A stretch of 34,927 bases of DNA from Chitinophaga pinensis (GTDB lineage: Bacteria > Bacteroidota > Bacteroidia > Chitinophagales > Chitinophagaceae). Position 1 is the stretch's first letter. Every line of letters begins with the position of its first letter. Under the pieces are notes generated by a model. The model was not told the DNA's origin. It was given only the letters and a program-made list of their open reading frames with translations, and made no database searches. The stretch spans positions 1-34,927 of the forward strand of contig CAMBTV010000004.1 in NCBI GenBank assembly GCA_945870835.1, given 5' to 3'. The position numbers were made by a program, and so were the translations under genes. Of this stretch, positions 31,538 through 34,927 are shown one piece after another.

Positions 31538-32623
31538 ATGCAAAATCAAAAAAAAGATATTCGGATTCTTGTGGTGGGATGTGGAAATATGGGTTCTTCC
31601 CATGCGATTGCCTATCATACTGTTGGCGGCTTCGAAATCTGTGGAATGGTTTCTAGAGGTAATTCAAAAGAAATATTAAATGCCAAATTGGACAATCGTT
31701 ATCCATTATTTACTGACATGGAGGAAGCGATGCAAGCTACAAAGCCTGATGCAGTATGCATTTCAACCTATCCAGATACCCATGAAAGCTTTGCTATGAA
31801 GGCATTGGAGAATGGATGCCATGTATTTATAGAAAAACCATTGGCTCACACTGTCGAAGCAGCTGAGCGCTTAGCGGTTGCTGCTAAAAAAGCAAATAAG
31901 AAATTAGTAGTTGGATATATTCTGCGTCATCATCCTTCTTGGGAGCGATTTATTGAATTGACAAGGGAGCTTGGTAAGCCATTGGTGATGCGAATGAATT
32001 TGAATCAGCAAAGCGATGGCAGCATGTGGACGCTTCATCGTAACTTAATGAATAGCTTAAGTCCGATTGTTGATTGTGGCGTTCATTATATAGATGTGAT
32101 GTGTCAAATGACTCGCTCAAAGCCAGTACAGGTGTATGCAATCGGAGCAAGACTCACCGAAGAAATTCCTGAAGGCAATTATAATTATGGTCAATTGCAG
32201 ATTCGATTTGAAGATGGTTCGGTAGGATGGTACGAAGCTGGATGGGGGCCGATGATTAGTGAAACAGCTTTTTTTGTAAAAGATGTTTTTGGTCCTAAGG
32301 GATCTGTATCTATAGTTGCTAAAGAAGCGGGAGCTGCTGGAAAGTCTTCTTCCATTGAAGCGCACACCAAAACCGAATCCTTGCGTTTTCATCATGCAGA
32401 CTTAGATGAAAACGAAAAATTTTCAAAACCAGATACTTGGATAAATTTAGAGGATGAGCCGGATCATCAAGAGTTGTGTAATCGTGAACAAAGATATTTT
32501 CTGAAATCAATTATAGAAGATATTGATTTGACTGATCATATAGAAGATGCAGTCAATAGTTTACGAATAGCTTTTGCTTGTGATGAATCAGTAAAAACTG
32601 GAAAAGTGGTATCCTTAATTTAA
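31538..32623 (+). CDS. Gfo/Idh/MocA-family oxidoreductase
   Basis: A 361-aa NAD(P)-dependent oxidoreductase. The N-terminal Rossmann motif VVGCGNMGSSHA (GxGxxG at 14-19) is followed by DAVCISTYPDTHESFAMKALENG and the catalytic EKP motif (K100 in IEKPLAHT). The C-terminal alpha/beta domain has the substrate-binding SLSPIVDCGVHYIDVM, a His ligand region, and VEKFSxP-like late segments. Family members oxidise sugar, inositol or aminosugar hydroxyls. No signal peptide, so cytoplasmic, unlike the isomerase-like proteins earlier in the window. A single gene with a divergent acetyltransferase-like neighbour. Confidence 0.93.
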   Translation: MQNQKKDIRILVVGCGNMGSSHAIAYHTVGGFEICGMVSRGNSKEILNAKLDNRYPLFTDMEEAMQATKPDAVCISTYPDTHESFAMKALENGCHVFIEKPLAHTVEAAERLAVAAKKANKKLVVGYILRHHPSWERFIELTRELGKPLVMRMNLNQQSDGSMWTLHRNLMNSLSPIVDCGVHYIDVMCQMTRSKPVQVYAIGARLTEEIPEGNYNYGQLQIRFEDGSVGWYEAGWGPMISETAFFVKDVFGPKGSVSIVAKEAGAAGKSSSIEAHTKTESLRFHHADLDENEKFSKPDTWINLEDEPDHQELCNREQRYFLKSIIEDIDLTDHIEDAVNSLRIAFACDESVKTGKVVSLI

Positions 32624-32751
32624 GAATCCAGCATCTTTTCTAGCTCATTATCAATAAAGTTTATCTAAAATAAAAAAAGACTTCCTTCTTGATTCATGAA
32701 TTGCTAAAATAAAATAGTTGATAATGCATTTGAAAAGCAACCATCAGCATA

Positions 32752-33750
32752 TTAAGCAACTTCAATATTTTGATTAGCAACAAATTGTTCTCGCACAACC
32801 TTGGATGTTTTATGATCACCCGTATGGCTCCATCCTGGTGGCATAAATAGGTATCGTATTTTATTTACTATACCAGGAGCATGATAAATATCCTTTGCTA
32901 ATAAAGTGATTTCTCCAAAATAGGCGTCTAAAAAATTATTGGGTTGAATGGCCCTAGTAATTCCATATTCTACAGGAATTTCTTTGAGCTCAGGTTGGTA
33001 GGTTTTAAAAATTCTGTCCCAAATATTAAGTAGGTTACAATAATTGGTATCCATGTAAAGTGGATTTTTTGCATGATGAACGCGATGATGTGAGGGCGTT
33101 AAAATAATATTTCCTACAAAACCAAATCTTGCATCTTTTATCATAGTATCCCCAATATGTATAAATGATCCCCAGAAACCATCTATGAAGGTGATTACAA
33201 ATAACATGGGTGGAGGCACTCCTGCTAGAATACAAATCGAAACTCTTATAATATCCGCATAAGGGCCTTCTAAAAAAAAGTGAGAATAGGAAACAGCTAA
33301 GCTCATATTTTCGGGGGCATGGTGGGTGGAATGTAAACACCAAAATAAGCGTACTTTATGAGCTAGGAAATGATAAATGAAATGTGCAAACTCCCAAACG
33401 ATGTACCCATATATAAACCAGTACCAAGTAAAACTGATATTGATGATCGCGTATTTTTCAAGAAGACCAATCATAATTACTGTCATACCAATTGAAATAT
33501 ACCTTCCTATAATTGAATTGAATAGATAAGCGTAAAATGGGATTTTGTAATTAATAACTTTAAACTTGCGATATAATAGTCCTCTAATTAATTCCAGCAT
33601 TAAAATGAGTTGCAATAAGGGGCGAAGCGCGCTAACGATGCCTTTATAGGTAAGGAGGGTTTCATAGTTGCCTGATTTAATAATTTCAATTAAACCACTC
33701 ATTCCAAAAAATCTTCTTAGTTGCTCAAAGATGGCGTAAACAATTTCCAT
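32752..33750 (-). CDS. Sterol desaturase / fatty acid hydroxylase family protein (larger form)
   Basis: A 332-aa integral membrane di-iron enzyme with helices at ~40-60, ~80-97, ~105-120 and ~165-195. The His set is FAHFIYHFLAH (H123, H127, H131), HSTHH (H140, H143, H144), H157 in YSHFF, H198 in FIHIGD and SHHRVHH (H221, H222, H225, H226). The extra His residues and the C-terminal region (NLLNIWDRIFKTYQPELKEIPVEYGI) are typical of the bacterial group related to AgmO/ether-lipid or carotenoid hydroxylases. It is longer than the member at 23604 and not a recent duplicate. Substrate unknown. Confidence 0.93.
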   Translation of the reverse strand: MEIVYAIFEQLRRFFGMSGLIEIIKSGNYETLLTYKGIVSALRPLLQLILMLELIRGLLYRKFKVINYKIPFYAYLFNSIIGRYISIGMTVIMIGLLEKYAIINISFTWYWFIYGYIVWEFAHFIYHFLAHKVRLFWCLHSTHHAPENMSLAVSYSHFFLEGPYADIIRVSICILAGVPPPMLFVITFIDGFWGSFIHIGDTMIKDARFGFVGNIILTPSHHRVHHAKNPLYMDTNYCNLLNIWDRIFKTYQPELKEIPVEYGITRAIQPNNFLDAYFGEITLLAKDIYHAPGIVNKIRYLFMPPGWSHTGDHKTSKVVREQFVANQNIEVA

Positions 33751-33948
33751 AAGATATTATTTTAGTAGGTGAGACCTCATTATTATGAAGCGATCATTTC
33801 TTAATATTTTACAATTTACCCAATTAAATTATATAGCAAACGGAAAAAATTAGGAATTTGATAATCAAAGCGAATTCTTGTTAGCCCAATGTATAGGGGC
33901 TAGATTCAGGACATTAAAAAATGGATTTAGTAGAAGATATATTATTTA

Positions 33949-34905
33949 TTAAAATGCTCTGATAGCACGTACATAACTAGCATTGTTTTTAGTAGTCTCC
34001 TGAGCTGTGCCATCATTGAAAAAAATAACCCAAGCATATTTGCCTCCAAAACTACTTTGATTGGGGCTTTCGGAAGAACTCCAGTAAGATGCCATCATAT
34101 CATTATTAAAATTTCCAATATTTTTTAATTTGCTACCTGGACCTACATTTTCATAGATTAATTTTAATTCATCCAAGCTAGGTAAATACCAATCACTAAA
34201 TCCTCCACCATTGTATTTTTTACAAATATTTGCAGCATAATTCGCGTCATTATAAACATTTATAATAGCGTTGGTATTGGCTGCCCCTGAACCCATTTCA
34301 ATTTTCGTTTTGTTGATATCTTTATTCGAGTGGTTATCCCAATCTACTTTTTCTTTATCTATGTTTTCATTTGAAACAATCAAACCATGTTTGCCTGTTT
34401 CGTTTAAATAAAAAACTATACCTCCTTGGAAAGAGGCACCTATACCGACCATTTCATTGGAACTTAGCTCATGAGTTGCTGACTTATTTTTTGGATTATT
34501 TATAGAGCCCTTTTCTTTCTCAGGATCTTCATTGGATATAGTTAAAACTGTATAGTTAGGCGCTAGCTTTTTGGCCATAAACTTCATCGTGTTAAAATCT
34601 AATTCAGAAATATAGACTTTTTTATTAACCAAATCATAAGTGTATCGGATAGCATGTTCGCTATTTTCGAAGGTGATTGTTTTTTCATCAAAAGCAACCG
34701 CTTCCCAAAAACCATATTCATACCCATCTTTTAATTCTGCTCCCTCCAAATAGATGGCCCATTTCTTATCATTGATATGCTTCAAAGTAACTGTTTGTTC
34801 GCTTCTATAAATAATTGTAGATACATTTTCGCCCGTTACTTGAGCAGTTAATTTAAAACCTCCTACTAGGAAAAGGATCAATAAAATGAATGTATGTTTT
34901 TTCAT
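33949..34905 (-). CDS. Secreted Lcl/DUF1566-domain protein
   Basis: A 318-aa protein with a Sec signal peptide (MKKHTFILLILFLVGGFKLTAQ). Residues ~28-130 are a beta-rich region of unknown family (RSEQTVTLKHINDKKWAIYL, FDEKTITFENSEHAIRYTYDL). Residues ~155-318 match the Lcl/DUF1566 domain: GGIVFYLNETGKHGLIVSNENID, ANICKKYNGGGFSDWYLPSLDELKLIYENVG, SYWSSSESPNQSSFGGKYAWVIFFNDGTAQETTKNNASYVRAIRAF. Such domains occur in surface adhesins and collagen-like or C-type-lectin-related proteins. Its start lies 22 bp from the right edge of the window, so the promoter is mostly outside. Confidence 0.9.
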   Translation of the reverse strand: MKKHTFILLILFLVGGFKLTAQVTGENVSTIIYRSEQTVTLKHINDKKWAIYLEGAELKDGYEYGFWEAVAFDEKTITFENSEHAIRYTYDLVNKKVYISELDFNTMKFMAKKLAPNYTVLTISNEDPEKEKGSINNPKNKSATHELSSNEMVGIGASFQGGIVFYLNETGKHGLIVSNENIDKEKVDWDNHSNKDINKTKIEMGSGAANTNAIINVYNDANYAANICKKYNGGGFSDWYLPSLDELKLIYENVGPGSKLKNIGNFNNDMMASYWSSSESPNQSSFGGKYAWVIFFNDGTAQETTKNNASYVRAIRAF

Positions 34906-34927
34906 TTTTTTAAATTTAATAGCGTTT

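Noticed and set aside
23604-33750. The two sterol desaturase-type genes as a recent duplication
   Set aside because: They differ in length (258 and 332 aa), His-motif details and membrane layout, and only share the family motifs.

Overview
The window looks like chromosome of a low-GC Bacteroidota bacterium, probably near Chitinophagaceae. This rests on (i) a type IX secretion (gliding-type) C-terminal sorting domain, (ii) -7 promoter boxes of the TAnnTTTG kind, (iii) many Sec-secreted proteins and lipoproteins with short 'MKK...' leaders, and (iv) families common in that phylum (DUF2279, DUF2256, TIGR03643, PD40-amidohydrolase fusions, TonB plug modules). The genus is an inference. No rRNA, complete tRNA, CRISPR array, transposase or integrase gene was found.

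Layout. 1-3.1 kb: four secreted or lipid-anchored proteins in a row, three with NTF2/SnoaL-like domains. The last is split by a +1 frameshift in a GGGG run and is followed by a clear terminator. 3.3-7.6 kb: an OmpR-type response regulator and its membrane histidine kinase, then a small UspA-like protein coupled to a SulP anion transporter that lacks a STAS domain. The two transcription units have similar TAnTGTTGCA promoter boxes. 7.6-10.4 kb: a HigB/HigA toxin-antitoxin pair, a small glycine-zipper membrane protein and a two-gene glycosyltransferase unit.

10.4-14.45 kb is the most unusual part. Three gene modules, all on the + strand, are punctuated by a repeat: a DUF2279 protein; a small ORF plus nucleotidyltransferase plus DinB-like protein; and a cysteine-rich lipoprotein. 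The repeat joins a ~103-bp arm to a 70-bp core made of the 3' part of a tRNA-like sequence (T arm and acceptor end) preceded by a 14-bp GC palindrome. In two copies a terminator follows. The left end of the block has only the core and the right end has only the arm, which is the pattern expected of a tandem array of cassettes joined core-to-arm by site-specific recombination. No recombinase is in the window.

14.5-21.5 kb: a Tat-exported hydroxypyruvate-isomerase-like protein, a small secreted protein, a DUF2442/DUF4160 pair, convergent DUF2256 and TIGR03643 genes, a 1132-aa exported PD40-propeller/amidohydrolase and a GyrI-like effector-binding protein. 21.7-25.1 kb: a secreted sugar-phosphate-isomerase-like protein with a 92-bp tandem repeat in front of it, a small secreted protein, a sterol-desaturase-type membrane hydroxylase and a lipoprotein that is only a TonB plug domain. 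25.4-27.4 kb: a DUF4157 (eCIS-core) protein with a probable C-terminal ADP-ribosyltransferase toxin domain, and a His/Asp-rich secreted protein. 27.8-34.9 kb: a large T9SS-sorted lectin/PKD surface protein, a heparan-glucosaminide-acetyltransferase-like membrane protein, a Gfo/Idh/MocA oxidoreductase, a second sterol desaturase and a secreted Lcl/DUF1566 protein.

The main leads are the tRNA-fragment cassette array and the DUF4157-ART protein. Smaller ones are a dispersed hairpin family at 7.55, 8.74 and 15.95 kb, the 92-bp tandem repeat and the standalone TonB plug lipoprotein.
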